Origin: Miscanthus floridulus
Lineage: Eukaryota > Streptophyta > Magnoliopsida > Poales > Poaceae
Length of the DNA: 64,000 nt
Direction: 5' to 3'
Assembly: GCF_019320115.1 (NCBI RefSeq)
Contig: NC_089587.1
Span: 105,511,158 to 105,575,157, forward strand
The first letter of the stretch is position 1; the number at the start of each line of letters is the position of its first letter. Positions 43,540 to 55,605 of this stretch are shown here, piece after piece. The notes under the pieces were generated by a model. The model did no database searches. It saw only the letters and a list, made by a program, of their open reading frames with translations, and was not told the origin of the DNA. The translations under genes were made by a program, and so were the position numbers.

Positions 43540-44760
43540 TTTAAGGGTAAAAGCGACGTAGCTGTTCTATGTTCCAAGCGTTGTAGAGGATTTCGCCCTT
43601 CTCGTTGGCTAACTTGTAGGTCCCGGGCTTCAGCGCTTGGACGACGATGTATGGTCCTTCCCACGGCGGGGTCAGCTTGTGGCGGCCCTTGTTGCTCTGC
43701 CTTAGCCTCAACACTAGGTCGCCTACCTTTAGGTCTCGGCTTCAAATGCGCCGTGCCTGATAGCGCCATAGGGCTTGCTGGTATTTGGCCGAATGTAGTA
43801 GCGCCACATCTCGGGCCTCTTCCAGTTGGTCGAGGGCGTCTTCGCGGGTGGTGCAGTTGCTTTGCTCGTTGTAGGCCTGTAGCCTCAGGGAACCATATTC
43901 CAAGTCAGTGGGGAGGACAGCCTCGGCTCCATAGACCAGGAAGAAAGGTGTGAACCCCGTGGCTCGGCTTGGAGTGTTCCTCAGGCTCCAGATAACCGAC
44001 GGGAGTTCGGCGAGCCATTTCTTGCCAAACTTCTTCAACCGGTTGTAAATTCTTGGCTTGAGGCCTTGTAGGATCATGCCGTTGGCATGTTCTACTTAGC
44101 CATTTGTCCTTGGGTGTCCTACGGCCGACCAGGCCACACGAATGTGGTGGTCGTCGCAGAATGTCAGGAATTTTTGGCCTGTGAACTGTGTCCCGTTATC
44201 GGTGATGATGGTGTTCGGAACCCCGAACCTGTGGATGATGTCCATGAAGAACAACATCGCTTGCTCGGATTTGATTTGATTGATTAGGCGAGCCTCGATC
44301 CATTTGGAGAACTTATCAATTGTTACTAGCAGATGGGTGTAGCCCCCGGGGGCCTTCTGTAGAGGTCCGACCATGTCGAGCCCCCACACGGCAAACGGCC
44401 ATGTAATGGGGATGGTTTGGAGGGCCTGGGCCGGGAGGTGCGTCTGCCGCGCATAGTACTGGCATCCCTCGTAGGAGCGTACTAACTTGGTGGCATTGGC
44501 AACCGCCATCGGCCAATAGAACCCTTGGCGGAAGGCATTTTCGATGAGCGTCCGAGGCGCCGCATGGTGCCCGCAGGCCCCCGTGTGCAAGTCCCAAAGT
44601 AGGACCTGGCCTGCCTCGGCAGTGATGCATCGTTGGAGGACGCCAGATGGACTTTGCCTGTACAAGTCGCCATTGCAGAGGACGTAAGTTTTGGCTTGTC
44701 ATGCAAGCCATCGGGCTTTGGTCCTATCACTAGGAAGCTCTCCTCGGGCGAGACAATCAA
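43540..44760 (-). pseudogene. Tat-like integrase, broken
   Basis: Minus strand from about 44700: zinc-binding N-terminus (HTGACGHH ... CQYYARQTH), catalytic core with LDMVGPL, TDNGTQF and, after a stop (TAG near 44096), VEHANGMI carrying the catalytic Glu, then the C-terminal domain with VGDLVLRLR, PPWEGPY and a final YNAWNIEQLRRFYP near 43541. The D-D-E residues are all still readable. Stop codons near 44096 (TAG) and 43742 (TGA) interrupt it, both explainable as C-to-T changes. Confidence 0.85.
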
Positions 44761-44794
44761 GGAACGGGACTCGCCAATCCATGTCCTGGTCAGT

Positions 44795-46780
44795 CTAGGG
44801 AGGCTCCGTGTTGACTTCTATGACCTCGGACTCGGCCGAAGGAGTCTCGGCGGCAGAGGGGGTGTCGAGCCCTACGGTGGATTCGGTCGGTGGGCCCTCC
44901 TCCGCTGTCGAGGCATAGTCGATGGAAGGCTTGTGGAGGTCTCTGGCAAAGACGTTTGGGGGGACTGGAGCCCGTACCGATGCCATCTTTGCCAGTTCGT
45001 CTGCGTCTTTGTTGTATTTCCACGCGATGTGGTTGAGTTTGAGACCGTCGAACTTGTCTTCTAGGCAGCGTACCAACTTGCAGTAGGCCTCCATTTTGGG
45101 GTCAAGGCAGTTTGACTCCTTCATGACTTGATCGACGACGAGCTGTGAGTCGCCCTAGATGTTGAGACGCCGTACTCCGAGTTCGGTGGCGATCTGCAAA
45201 CCGTTGACGAGGGCTTCGTACTCGGCTATGTTGTTGGAGGCAGTGAAGTGGAGCCGAACCATGTAGCGCATGTGTACTCCGAGGGGCGAGATGAAGAGCA
45301 GACCCGCGCCTGCCCCGGTCTTCATCAGGGACCCGTCGAAGTACATGGTCCAGCACTCCGTTTGAATTTGAGCAGGTGATAGTTGGGAGTCGGTCCATTC
45401 AGCCCCAAAATCGGCCAAGACCTGAGACTTAATCACTTTCCGAGACACAAAAGTCAAGGCTTCCCCCATAAGCTCGACGGCCCACTTGGCTATCTTACCT
45501 GAGGCCTCTCGGTTATGGATTATCTCTCCCAAGGGGAAAGACGATACCACGGTCACTAGGTGGGACTTGAAGTAGTGATGTAGCTTGCGCTGGGCCAGGA
45601 CTACGGCGTAGACCAGCTTTTGGATGTGGGGGTAGCACATTTTAGTCTTGGAGAGCACTTCGCTGACAAAGTAGATAGGTCGTTGGATGGGTAAAGCATG
45701 CCCCTCTTCCTGCCTCTCCACTACCACGGCCGTGCTAACCACTTGGGTCGTTGCGGTGACGTAGAGTAAGAGGGCCTTGTCCCTGGCTGGCGGTACCAGG
45801 ACGGGAGGATTGGTGAGTAGTGCCTTGAGCTTGGCGAGGGCTTCTTCGGCCTCAGGGGTCCAAGAAAAGCGTTTGGATTTTCTCAAGAGGCGGTATAGAG
45901 GCAAGCCTTTTTCGCCAAGGCGCGAGATGAAGCGGCTTAGGGCCGCAAGGCATCCCATGACCCTCTGCACTCCCTTGAGGTCTCGGATTGGTCCCATGCT
46001 GGTTACGGCCGTGACCTTCTCTGGGTTGGCCTCGATGCCGCGTTCCGAGACTATGAATCCCAAGAGCATGCCTCGGAGGACCCCGAACACACACTTCTTG
46101 GGGTTGAGCTTGATGCCATTCTCTCTAAGGCATTTAAAGGCTGTCTCTAGGTCACCGACGAGATCCTCGACCTTTCTGGACTTGACCACGATGTCATCCA
46201 CATAGACCTTGACGGTTCGCCCAATGTGCTCGCCAAAGACCTGAGTCATGCACCGCTGGTATGTGGCCCCTGCGTTTCTGAGGCCGAAGGGCATAGTCAC
46301 ATAGCAGTACATGCCGAAAGGTGTGATAAAAGAAGTCATGAGCTGGTCGGACTCTTTCATCTTGATTTGATGGTAATCGGAGTATGCATCAAGGAAAGAC
46401 AGGGTCTCGCATCCCGTAGTGGAGTCGATGATTTGATCGATTCGAGGTAATGGGAAGGGGACTTTTGGACAGGCTTTATTCAAACCGGTGTAATCTACAC
46501 ACATCCTCCACTTCCCATTTTTCTTCTTGACTAACACAGGGTTAGCTAACCACTCTGGATGGGACACTTCCTCGATGAATTCGGTCGCCAGAAGTTTCTG
46601 CACCTCCTCGCCTATGGTCCTATGCTTTTCCTCGTCGAATCGGCTCAGGCGCTGCTTCACCGGCCTGGAGCCGGCCCGGATGTCCAAGGTGTGCTCAGCG
46701 ACCTCCCTCGGTATACCTGGCATGTCCGAGGGACTCCATGCGAACATGTCGGCATTCGCATGGAGAAAGTCGACGAGCAC
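44795..46780 (-). pseudogene. Tat-like reverse transcriptase with two RNase H regions, broken
   Basis: Minus strand. Reverse transcriptase motifs in order: KKKNGKWRMCVDY, FLDAYSDYHQI, MPFGLRNAGATYQR, YVDDIVV (about 46205-46187). The native RNase H region follows (LLLYVTATTQ, PIYFVSEVL, at about 45780-45420). A second RNase H begins MYFDGSLMKTGAGAG at about 45340 and ends in AWKYNKDADELAKMA near 45010; such an extra domain is a hallmark of the Tat lineage. A TAG at about 45155 splits the second RNase H. The linker to integrase is Thr/Glu/Ser-rich. Confidence 0.9.
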
Positions 46781-46786
46781 GGCTTC

Positions 46787-49690
46787 CTATTTGATGTCAA
46801 GAGTGGCGCTGATCCTCAGTGCCCGGTCGTTGGGGCACGCAGGGTCGACTGGGACAAGTTTGATGGCCTCTGCGGGCTCGAAAGTCCTAGCTCGATGCTT
46901 GGGCTCGGGCAGGTGGCTACCGAGTCGGTCAAGGTCGACGATGAGGGTCTCGGCCTCCACGAGAGCCTCGGTGTACTCGATGCACTCGACGTCGCAGTCG
47001 TATGCATGTTTGTACATGGACTCAATCATGATGACGCCATCGGGACCTGGCATCTCGAGCTTGAGGTAGGTGTAGTTGGGGACCACCATGAACTTGGCGT
47101 AGCACGGCCGCCCCAGGACAGCATGGTAGGTTCCTTTGAACCCAACCACCTCAAAGGTAAGGACCTCCTTGTGGTAGTTGGAGGGGGTGCCGAAGCAAAT
47201 GGAAAGGTCGATGCGCCTGAGGGGTCATGTGTGTTTCCCCAGCAAGATGCCGTGGAAAGGTGTGGCGTCACCCCGGAGCCGCGACCGGTCAATTTCTAGG
47301 AGCTCTAGGGTGTTTGCGTAGAGGATGTTGAGGCCGCTGCCTCCTTCCATCAACACCTTGGTGAGTCGGGTGTTGCCGATGATCGGGTCGACGACAAGTG
47401 GGTACTGCCCGGGATTCGGGACATGGTCGAGGTGGTCATCCTGATCAAAGGTGATCACTTCCTGAGACCAGTCGAGGTATCGGGGAGTGGCCACCTTAAC
47501 CGAGAAGACCTCTTGGCGTTCCCTCTTTCGCTGGCGTGACGTAAGGCACGCCGAGGGTCCGCCAAAGATCATGAAGGTGTTGTGCACCTCGGGGAACCCT
47601 TCGTCCTTGTCGTCGTCCCGGTCGCCGGTGCCCCTCTTCTTGGCGTCGTCGTCGGGGAGCCCAAGCTTGGCGTAATAACGCCGGAACATGGTGCAATCCT
47701 CAAGGGCATGCCTCACCGAGCCCTGGTGATAAGGACAGGGCTTCTTCAGCATGTCGTTAAAGAGCCCAGGGCCCCTAGGGCCTCGGGGATTCTTGCGCTC
47801 CATGGCCGCGACTAGATCAGCCTCAAGGATCTCCTGCTTCCCCCGGTGTCCCTTTTTCTTTTCCCTAGGGAGGCGGGGAGCCGAGGCCTCGGTGGCCTCG
47901 TCCCTCCGCTTCCCCTTGGCGTCGTTGTCGGGGAAGATGGCTCCAACTGCCTCTTCGCCCGAGGTGAAGTTGGTGGCGATGTCGAGGAGCGCGGCAGCTG
48001 AGCGCGACACGTTCCAGCCTAACTCTCGGACCAAATCTCGGCAGGTGATGCCGGAGAGGAAAGCCTGGATGATTTCTGAGTCGATGCTGGGCAACTCGGT
48101 GCATTGTTTGGAGAAGCGCCGGATGAAGTCTCGAAGAGACTCGTCCGGTTTCTGGCGACAACTCTTAAGGTCCCAGGAGTTTCCAGGGCGCACGTATGTG
48201 CCCTGGAAATTCCTGACGAAGACCCTAACCAAGTCGCGCCAGTCGTGGATCTGTGAGGGAGGAAGGTGTTTGAGCCAGGCTCGTGCTGAGTCTAACAAGA
48301 GCAAGGGGAGGTTGCGGATGATGAGCAGGTCATTGTCCGCGCCGCCTAGCTGATAAGCCAGGCGGTAATCGGCAAGCCAGAGCTCGGGGTTGGTCTTGCC
48401 GTTGTACTTCGCGAGGTTGGCTGGTTGCTAAAATCGGGCCGGGAAATGAGCAACGCGGATGGCTCTGCTAAAAACTCGTGGGCCAGGCGGCTCGGGAGAG
48501 GGACTACAGTCCTCCTCACTGTCGTAGCGGCTGCCCTGATGCGGATGGTAGCCCTGAGCAGGCCCCTCACTGTCGTGGCGCCGTCGTCGGCCGACCACCT
48601 CGTGGTCGCCCTACGCCTCACGTCGGTTGTTGAGGCGGTCGTGGATCGAGGGGACCCTGTGGATTGTCGGCGCCCGAGCAGGCTCGGGATGAACCAAGGC
48701 CTCCCTATCCCGTCGATGCGGAGCCGAGGGGGGGTCCGAGGTGGCTCCGCGCCGCCGGGAGGCGAAACTCTCGGCCTGCTACACCGTGGCGGTCTCGAGG
48801 AGATCCCGGAGCTCACCGCGGACCCGTCGACCCTCCGTGGTAGAGGGCTCGGGCATCGTGCGGACTAGCATTACGGCAGCCGTGACATTCTGGCTAGCGC
48901 GATTGAAGATTGGGGGATGCTCGCCCCCTTCGTCGTCGTTGATGCGGTGGTGGACGTCGCGGGCCCACCGTCGGGCTCCTCCGCCGTCACCGCGACCTTG
49001 CTGCTCCTGCTCGAGAGTGTTTCGGAGCTATTGCAGGAGGAGTCGATCTTGCTCGACCTTGGCCTGAAGCTCACGGAGCTGCTCCAGGTCTGAGCGTCGA
49101 AGCTGTCCGAGGGCAAGGTTCTCGTTCCGCGCTGCCGGTGGGACCATGCGTGAGGGCGTGGCATCGCCCGTTCCCTGGCGAAGCGGAGTATGGTTGCCCA
49201 CCCCCTCGTCCTCATCGCTCGTGCTTGGCATCCTGAGTCCGACGTGGAAGCACTCACGAGTGGGATCATAAGTACTTTCGTCGTTAGAGTCAGAGCAGCC
49301 GAAGCAATAGTCACTCGCGGCCAGGAAGCGGCGCATGGCTTCAGGGTCGTGAAGCCCAGAGAAATTCGCTCCAGCCCACGCCTCGTCCTCCTCCGAGGAG
49401 TCGGCGTGGGAGTGAGTCAAAGTCGCGGTACCGAAGTCGAGGGCGAAACGTTGGTGGTGTCCCGAGGGCACGGCGCGTGAGTGGAAGCGTAGGCATAAGC
49501 ATAGGAGGCGACGACATTTCTCAACCCAAAGGGGTACGGAGATGGTGCCATCGCCGGGTTCTGCTTCGCCGGAGCTAGCTCCTCAGGAGGTGGCAGGGCA
49601 GAGCTTGGCGACGGGGCGTTGCCGCATGCCACCGGCGTCTTTCCCTTGTCTAGGCTCAGGCTAGACAGGTCCCCAACCAGGGACCTTGTG
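46787..49690 (-). pseudogene. Tat-like Gag and protease, broken
   Basis: Minus strand. Gag N-terminus starts near 49680 and shifts frame at about 49465, continuing to a TAG near 49028. The Gag core has LLDSARAWLKHLPPSQI, FVRNFQGTYVRPG and LRDFIRRFSKQCTELP (48300-48060), a TAG near 48428 upstream, and a CPYHQGSVRHALEDC block near 47720. Protease LMEGGSGLNILY at about 47340 has Glu where the family usually shows Asp next to GSG, which may itself inactivate it. Further stops are at 47225 and 46787. 49691-50006 is leader without a clear frame. Confidence 0.8.
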
Positions 49691-50006
49691 CCAACAGCTG
49701 GGCATAGGATATCAGCGGAGCGCGGCGTGTCGCCCTGGGTTCACGTGGTGTCGGCATGGCCCCGCTCACGTTGTGCCTGGTGAGCGCAACGAGAGCGGCC
49801 GCCTAGGCGCCACCTGCGCCTAGGCTGTGGGTGCGTGATGTCGTCATCGGCCGGCGAGGCTCGGGGTGTGAGGAGTACCATGTCATACTCATGCCCTAGA
49901 GACATGAACTCTAGGCTCCCAAACCAGATCATCGTGCCGAGACACAGTGGTCGTACGGGGTCTGCCATCCGGGGCTTGTTGGGATGATGAAGCTGACACG
50001 CAGAGG

Positions 50007-50026
50007 CCCCTACCTGGTGCGCCAAC
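50007..50026 (-). other. Primer-binding site of the Tat-like element
   Basis: Directly inside the 5' LTR, the minus strand reads GTTGGCGCACCAGGTAGGGG. The TGGCGC-CCAGGTAGGGG form is usual for this group of plant gypsy elements. I do not assign the tRNA. The adjoining LTR end reads TA where CA is expected. Confidence 0.65.
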
Positions 50027-51291
50027 TATCGGTGTTTCGGACCGGCGGGTCCTCAGCCAACTAGTAAATTTGTACTGCGTGTTCCTGATCCCGGATGGTG
50101 ATGCAAAGAGACACAAGGTTTATATTAGTTCAGGCAAGGGGTGCCCTACGTCCAGTCCGAGAGATCGATCTTGTATTCCTTGCACCGAAATGCTCGTAGT
50201 AGGGGATTACAAGCAGGGCGAGAGACTCGTATGTTTGTTCGTGCGTGTATGCGTGAGTTCATCGCGTGGGCCTAGACCTAATCCTCCATCTCCCCCTAGA
50301 AACGGTCCTGATCCCTCCCTTTTATAGTTGAAGGGGGGGACAAGGGTGACACATGCGCTAGCTACACGGCGTCGTGCGAACGGAGGTGGCATGTCCGAGC
50401 CCTGTAGCCTGTTACTGTGGAGGCGTGGGCGACGGAGTGGTCTCGTCCTTGAAGTACTGGGGCGACGCACTGGTCACATCTGATCCTGTGCGTCGTGGGA
50501 GCTCCAGTGTTACCTTGAAGCGGGCGTGGCGGTCGGCGTGCTGGTCACTGTGTGTTGACTGCGTGAGAAGCCGAGGCTCAGTTGGTGCCGAGGCCGAGCC
50601 ATCGTGGGGGTCTCGACAGACGTGAATCCCGAGATTGCCGAGACCCTGACGTAGATTGCCGAGGCTCGGAGGGAACAGTTGATCTCGTCGCTGATTCCGA
50701 GGCTATGATGACCCGGACTAGACTCCCCATGCCGTGTTGTCTCTGGGGCGGGGGTTAGGTGGTACAGTGTAGTGCAGGCGCTGATCGTGGGCACAGCACC
50801 GGAGCATAGTGGCCGGTAATCCCCGCCGTGCCCTGTCCGGGACGGTATGGCGTTGACGTGACTTCTCGTCTCGTCGGCCGCTCCGCGGTGTTGGGCCGTC
50901 GTTCGGCTGTTATCGCGGGAGTAGTTGGCGCATTAATGGGACGCGACGCGCTGTCGGGGAGACTGGTCGAGGCGGAAGCGACGGGTTGTTGCCGAGCCGG
51001 CTTCGAGCGATGCGGAGAATCGACATCTTGTCCGAGGCTTTGCGCGCGGGGCCTCGGGCGAGACGGAGAATCGGTTCCCCGTCGAGGCCCCCTGTGCGAG
51101 GCCTCGCGTGAGGCGGAGATTTGGCCGGCCGTCGAGTCCTCCCGTGCGAGACCAGGAGCGAGGCGGAGAGCCGGTGGGCTTCGACGAGGCCGGGATTTAA
51201 CAAATGGCTTACCCTTTGGCTTTGTTTTTTATGGGGTTTAAGTGATTCTTTTGGTGTACGCTCGGGGTACCCCGTTTTATGGTACCCGACA
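50027..51291 (-). repeat. 5' LTR of the Tat-like element
   Basis: Plus-strand ends TATCGGTGTTTCGGACC and GGTACCCGACA, 1265 bp. The G-to-A change at the second base (C to T on the element's own strand) removes the canonical terminal dinucleotide. Confidence 0.9.
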
Positions 51292-51296
51292 CCACC

Positions 51297-52067
51297 GTAG
51301 CACAGAAAAACATGCTTTATTTTCTATTCCTTATTTACAAACATGCAAATGAACCCATTCAATGAGATTGTATCTATTATCATGGTTTTAGGAAAAATAT
51401 GAATTCAGTCCTTATCTTTTCGAGTTAGAACATATTTTCAAATAATGTTCTAAGATTGAATCATATTTTTTTGGATTTTTAGTTGCCTATTTCTTTAGAA
51501 AAATATTTGAATAATTTTTAGCACTTTTTGTCATATAATGTCTAATTACCTTCTTAAACTATCAGCATGCCTCATTTTATGTATCTCGTGGCTGACATGA
51601 TGCTAATTCAGCCAAAATCTTTTTCAAAACCATCCTAAGAGCAATTTCAGTGTTTCGAATTTGGAGGTCAGAACACCAGTTTTTTTTTTTTTTTTTTTTG
51701 GCAGAGACAAATTGCATTCCGGCTGAAGTTGAAGAGGTCAGATGGACATTTTCCGCACCAATATGGACTTTAGATTCCTCTCGCCGAAAGAACAAAATGG
51801 GCTTTAGGCATGGTATACAGCCCAACCCAACGACCTTAAGACGCGGACTGTTTCAGCCCAACCAACCGGCCTGTTTGAACCCACAAAATACTCTCCTGTC
51901 TGGACTCTTGCCACTCCACGAGCACCACCAGGCCATCCCCGTATACCCATTTCATTGTTCGGTCGGAACGCAGCGCGGCGGCGGCGGCGGCGGCGGCGAG
52001 AGGAAGAGAGGGGAGAGTCGGCAGGACCCAGCAGGCCTAGGGAGGAGGCAGCGGCGGGCCGGAGAAT
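51297..52067 (+). promoter_or_regulatory. Upstream region of the ATP synthase d gene
   Basis: AT-rich to 51780, with a run of over 20 T at 51680-51701, then a mixed promoter and a short leader with a (GGC)n run near 51974-51996. No clear TATA box. Frames in this stretch are not genes. Confidence 0.35.
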
Positions 52068-54495
52068 ATGAGCGGCAACGGCGCGAAGAAGGTGGTCGAT
52101 GTGGCGGTGAAGGCCGGCAAGGCGATCGACTGGGACGGCATGGCCAAGATGCTCGTCTCCGAGGAAGCGCGCAAGGAGTTCGCCACCCTCCGCCGCACCT
52201 TCGAGGACGTCAACCACCAGCTCCAGACCAAGTTCTCCCAGGTGCCCGATCCCGCTTTTCTCCTTCCCCCTGGGCTGATCTGACTTAGGGTTTCCAGATC
52301 TGGCGCCGCTCTTCCTGCGCTGACCCCTTCCTCTTGATGGATCGATCCGTTTGAGTAGTCTATGTACAAATGGCTTCATGCGGGGGTAATCGAGGCAATC
52401 GGGTCTGTTTGCTTTTGTTAGTGCGCGGGCGTTTTATATATGATTACATTACATTTTTCTTGAGCGCTAGTGGTCTCATATTGATGTAACGTTGTTTGAT
52501 TCCTAGTTATATTTGTACAAATTAGGATAGCTCCCAGATAGCTGTTAGTTTAAATTCAGTGCCAGCTATGCTGCATTTTCACTTTGTGGTTATTGTTTCT
52601 TTAGTTTTAGTATTGATCGGTAATGAACACAGCAACTGGACACTGCTAGAACCATTGCAGTTTATCCTGTATTTGGTCAACTTTGAAACTGTGCTCAAGC
52701 CCTCCACTACCTAGGATCTGGGAAACTCTTTTGTTATGAGAAGATTCCGTTCAGTTTCTGATGAGAGAAGATGGAGGCATTGCATTTGAATAATTGAGTG
52801 ATTTCAGAGAAAATACCTATTCTATCAAATATAGAAGGACAACTTTTTTTGAGACCAGAGAGGGCCATTTTTGGCTTCATATGTGAACAAAGTGTTGGCT
52901 TTTCTGCTCAAACGGTTTGTTTTAGCCTTCTGAGTTGTAAGTTTTATATTATTCAAACTGCAATTACATATGCCTTGGTAGGCTGCAAGCTTCCTTTGAA
53001 ATAAGATTAGTATGGAGTTGATTGAGTGATATCTCTTGTCATGTTGGATGCTTTTCTTCTTGTTCCTTTGCTACACTATCTTGAAAGTTCTTGGGGGGCA
53101 GCTGAGAAATGCAATATCCCTCAAACTTGCAGTACTGTATCTTCCACACGTATTAGTTCTATATCCTAGATCAATAGATCTGTGTGTTCTCTAAACCTTG
53201 CACTTATTTTATTTTTGTAGGAACCCCAACCGATTGATTGGGAGTACTACAGAAAAGGGATTGGATCAAAAGTGGTGGATATGTACAAAGAGGCTTATGA
53301 AAGTAAGTATCCTTGTATGACAAACCTAATTTCAATTATCGAATCTAAAAGGTGTGTTTTCTGTGAACATCGAGGATATTCTAAAGTGTTTGTTGTACTT
53401 TGTTGATTATCTTGTTTGCATTGTGCAAAATTTTCTGGTCTGTTGATTTTCAAGCTCCTTTCTAGTTACTGTCCAAAGATTCATACTCATGGATATCCCA
53501 TATAGATCTTTGATGCTCACAGATCAATCCACCAATGTGTTTTTGGTTTCAGCTCCTTCTGGTATAACAATCGCCTCAGTGTGTGTAAAACTATAGAGTA
53601 CTGTTAGAAGGACAAGTCATTATATGTACCTCCATTAGTCTCTGTTGGATACTTGTGTTGCAATATGATAGCATTTCTTTTACTACAAGCTATAGACATG
53701 TAAGGCTATGTATCATATTGTTTTTAACTTTTAATGGACCTTGGTCTATTAAAAATACATTCCTCTGTACACATACACCTCAATTTGTTGCGGCGGATGG
53801 CCTACACTAGTCCTTGGTCTATTCGCTATTGAATGTACTTCTCACGGTGATTGTTAGTCCTACATATGTCATTTTGCTTCTATATAATTCTGTTCTGTCT
53901 GCCCACTTTCTGAGGTAGTAAACTTGAAATAAATGCAGGCATTGAGATCCCGAAGTACGTCGACACAGTTACTCCCGAGTACAAGCCAAAGTTTGATGCT
54001 CTGGTCAGCAGCTACTGCTCTCACACTGTTTTGTCTTTTTAAGTTCATTGTCTGAAAAATTGTTCTGTTTGTGTGTTTTGTATCTTGAGTTCTACCAACA
54101 TTTCCTAGATGAGTGCATCCAATTTTTTAGTTCTTTATTAACCCTTTATCGCTGATGTGCTTTTTTTTTGGTGCTTATGTTGTTACCTGTAGGTCGTTGA
54201 ATTGAAGGAGGCTGAGAAAGCGTCTCTGAAGGAGTCAGAAAGGATAGAGAAGGAAATTGCTGAACTCAAGGAAATGAAGGTAGGGGATATTCTTCAGTGC
54301 TCATATAATTCCATTTTTCCTGAATCATTTGCATTTATCGTCATTGTTAAGATAACATACCCTTTCGCTTTAATATCTTGTTTGTGCGTACAGAAAAAGA
54401 TCAGTACAATGACAGCAGATGAGTACTTTGAGAAGCACCCTGAACTCAAGAAGAAATTTGACGATGAAATCCGTAACGATTACTGGGGATATTGA
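52068..54495 (+). CDS. ATPQ: ATP synthase subunit d, mitochondrial
   Basis: Peripheral-stalk subunit of the mitochondrial F1Fo ATP synthase, which helps hold the F1 head still against rotor torque on the inner membrane. Exons 52068-52241, 53221-53302, 53939-54003, 54193-54279 and 54394-54495 join with GT-AG borders into 170 codons including the stop (169 residues), the usual length for plants. Recognisable segments: KVVDVAVKAGKAIDWDGMAK at the N-terminus, EARKEFATLRRTF, the helix PQPIDWEYYRKGI, YKEAYESIEIPKYVDTVTP, a charged coiled coil (ELKEAEKASLKES) and the terminal NDYWGY. There is no long cleavable presequence, as is normal for this subunit. The first ATG of the frame is used. All five exons are intact, so the gene appears functional. 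Confidence 0.95.
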
Positions 54496-55043
54496 AGAGA
54501 TTGGAGAGAACTCTTATCTTGCCATTTCCATGTCTGTGAAGAACCAATAATTTTTCTGTGCCCCGAGATGTATAGGGGAAATCTGCAATCTCAAATTGGT
54601 GGTTTCCATAGCATGTGCACGGGGTTTGGGTGGAATGCCTACAGAATTGACTGTGTCAAGCTTTCTTGAAATTCCATCAAAACATCTTTTGTTTGATCTC
54701 ATCATTTGGAAGAGGATCCCAGCTTTTGTCATACAAAGATTATGATATGTTCTTAGCTCCTTTCTACTTGAATAAGGGGATTTCTGCACACCCGTTTCCT
54801 CTACTGACCTTCTGTGACGCATTGGTCTGAATCCTTAAATGTTTGTTCGGTGCAAGTGTGGCACTTGTCCTACTTTATGATTGTTAGAAAGTCGAAACTG
54901 CCGTCTTGGACATCAGTCTTCAAAACGTAATGTTTATGGATGCAAATATTGATGTATGTACTTGTGAAGGAAGAACCTACGATTCTTTGTTGAACTTGAG
55001 ACATGATTTGCCCTACTTTTTTTAACGTAATGATTTGTCCTAC
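54496..55043 (+). other. 3' UTR and flank of the ATP synthase d gene
   Basis: Probable 3' UTR in the first 250-350 bp, with possible poly(A) signals such as AACCAATAAT near 54541. The minus-strand frames here lack support. No other feature. Confidence 0.4.
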
Positions 55044-55046
55044 TAA

Positions 55047-55289
55047 GGCCTTGTTTAGATGCATCCCAAATTCCAAGTTTTTTCACTCTCTCTCCATCAC
55101 ATTAATTTTTAGCCGCTTGCATGGAGTATTAAATGTAGGTAAAAAAAATAACTAATTACACAGTTTAGTTGGAAATCACGAGATGAATCTTTTGAGCCTA
55201 GTTGGTCCACGATTGAACAATATTTGTCAAATAAGACGAAAGTGGTACTATTCATCGGGTTGAAATTTTTTCGCAATCTAAACGAGGCC
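55047..55289. mobile_element. Tourist-like MITE, 243 bp
   Basis: Ends GGCCTTGTTTAGATG and (complement) GGCCTCGTTTAGATT, with TAA at 55044-55046 and 55290-55292. The interior has GATGAATCTTTTGAGCCTAGTTGG, the same family block as at 8800 and 27280. 55293-55596 contains a GGAGAGGAGAGAAGAGG purine tract but no gene. Confidence 0.85.
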
Positions 55290-55605
55290 TAAATCAAAGA
55301 GAAAATGAATAGTGCCTCTCAGGTGCACGTGGGATTGGACATGGACTGTCCAATGTCCAACTGGACCTTTTCTTCTTGGATTGCATTGCACAAGTACCGG
55401 CCTCCAGGCTCAACACTACTCGTCGCGGGACTTTGCCTAGAGCTAAGTATAATAATAGGATGTGAGCTAGCTAAATGCTGAGGGAGAGGAGAGGAGAGAA
55501 GAGGAGACAAGAATCAAATAAATCTGTGAGAGATATGAGTTATGTATTAATGATAAAGAGCTAACTGCTACCTTATAGCCAGCAAGTTGGCTGGCGGTGT
55601 TATTA

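Larger units (their letters stand above)
29482..51291 (-). mobile_element. Tat-like Ty3/gypsy LTR retrotransposon with nested copia element (21.8 kb)
   Basis: Two 1265-bp LTRs (29482-30746, 50027-51291) flanked by the 5-bp target duplication CCACC (29477-29481 and 51292-51296). Removing the nested copia element and one copy of its target duplication leaves about 15.7 kb. Gag, protease, reverse transcriptase, two RNase H regions and integrase read on the minus strand, so 51291 is the 5' end. Between integrase and the 3' LTR lie an antisense (plus-strand) gene and a tandem-repeat 3' UTR. Size, second RNase H, antisense ORF and repetitive 3' UTR fit the Tat lineage (Grande/RIRE2/Ogre relatives). 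Every coding part is broken by stops or frameshifts. Confidence 0.9.

Noticed and set aside
51650..52379. Frames on both strands around the ATP synthase d start
   Set aside because: They overlap exon 1 of a well-conserved gene in wrong frames and include poly-T and GGC repeats.
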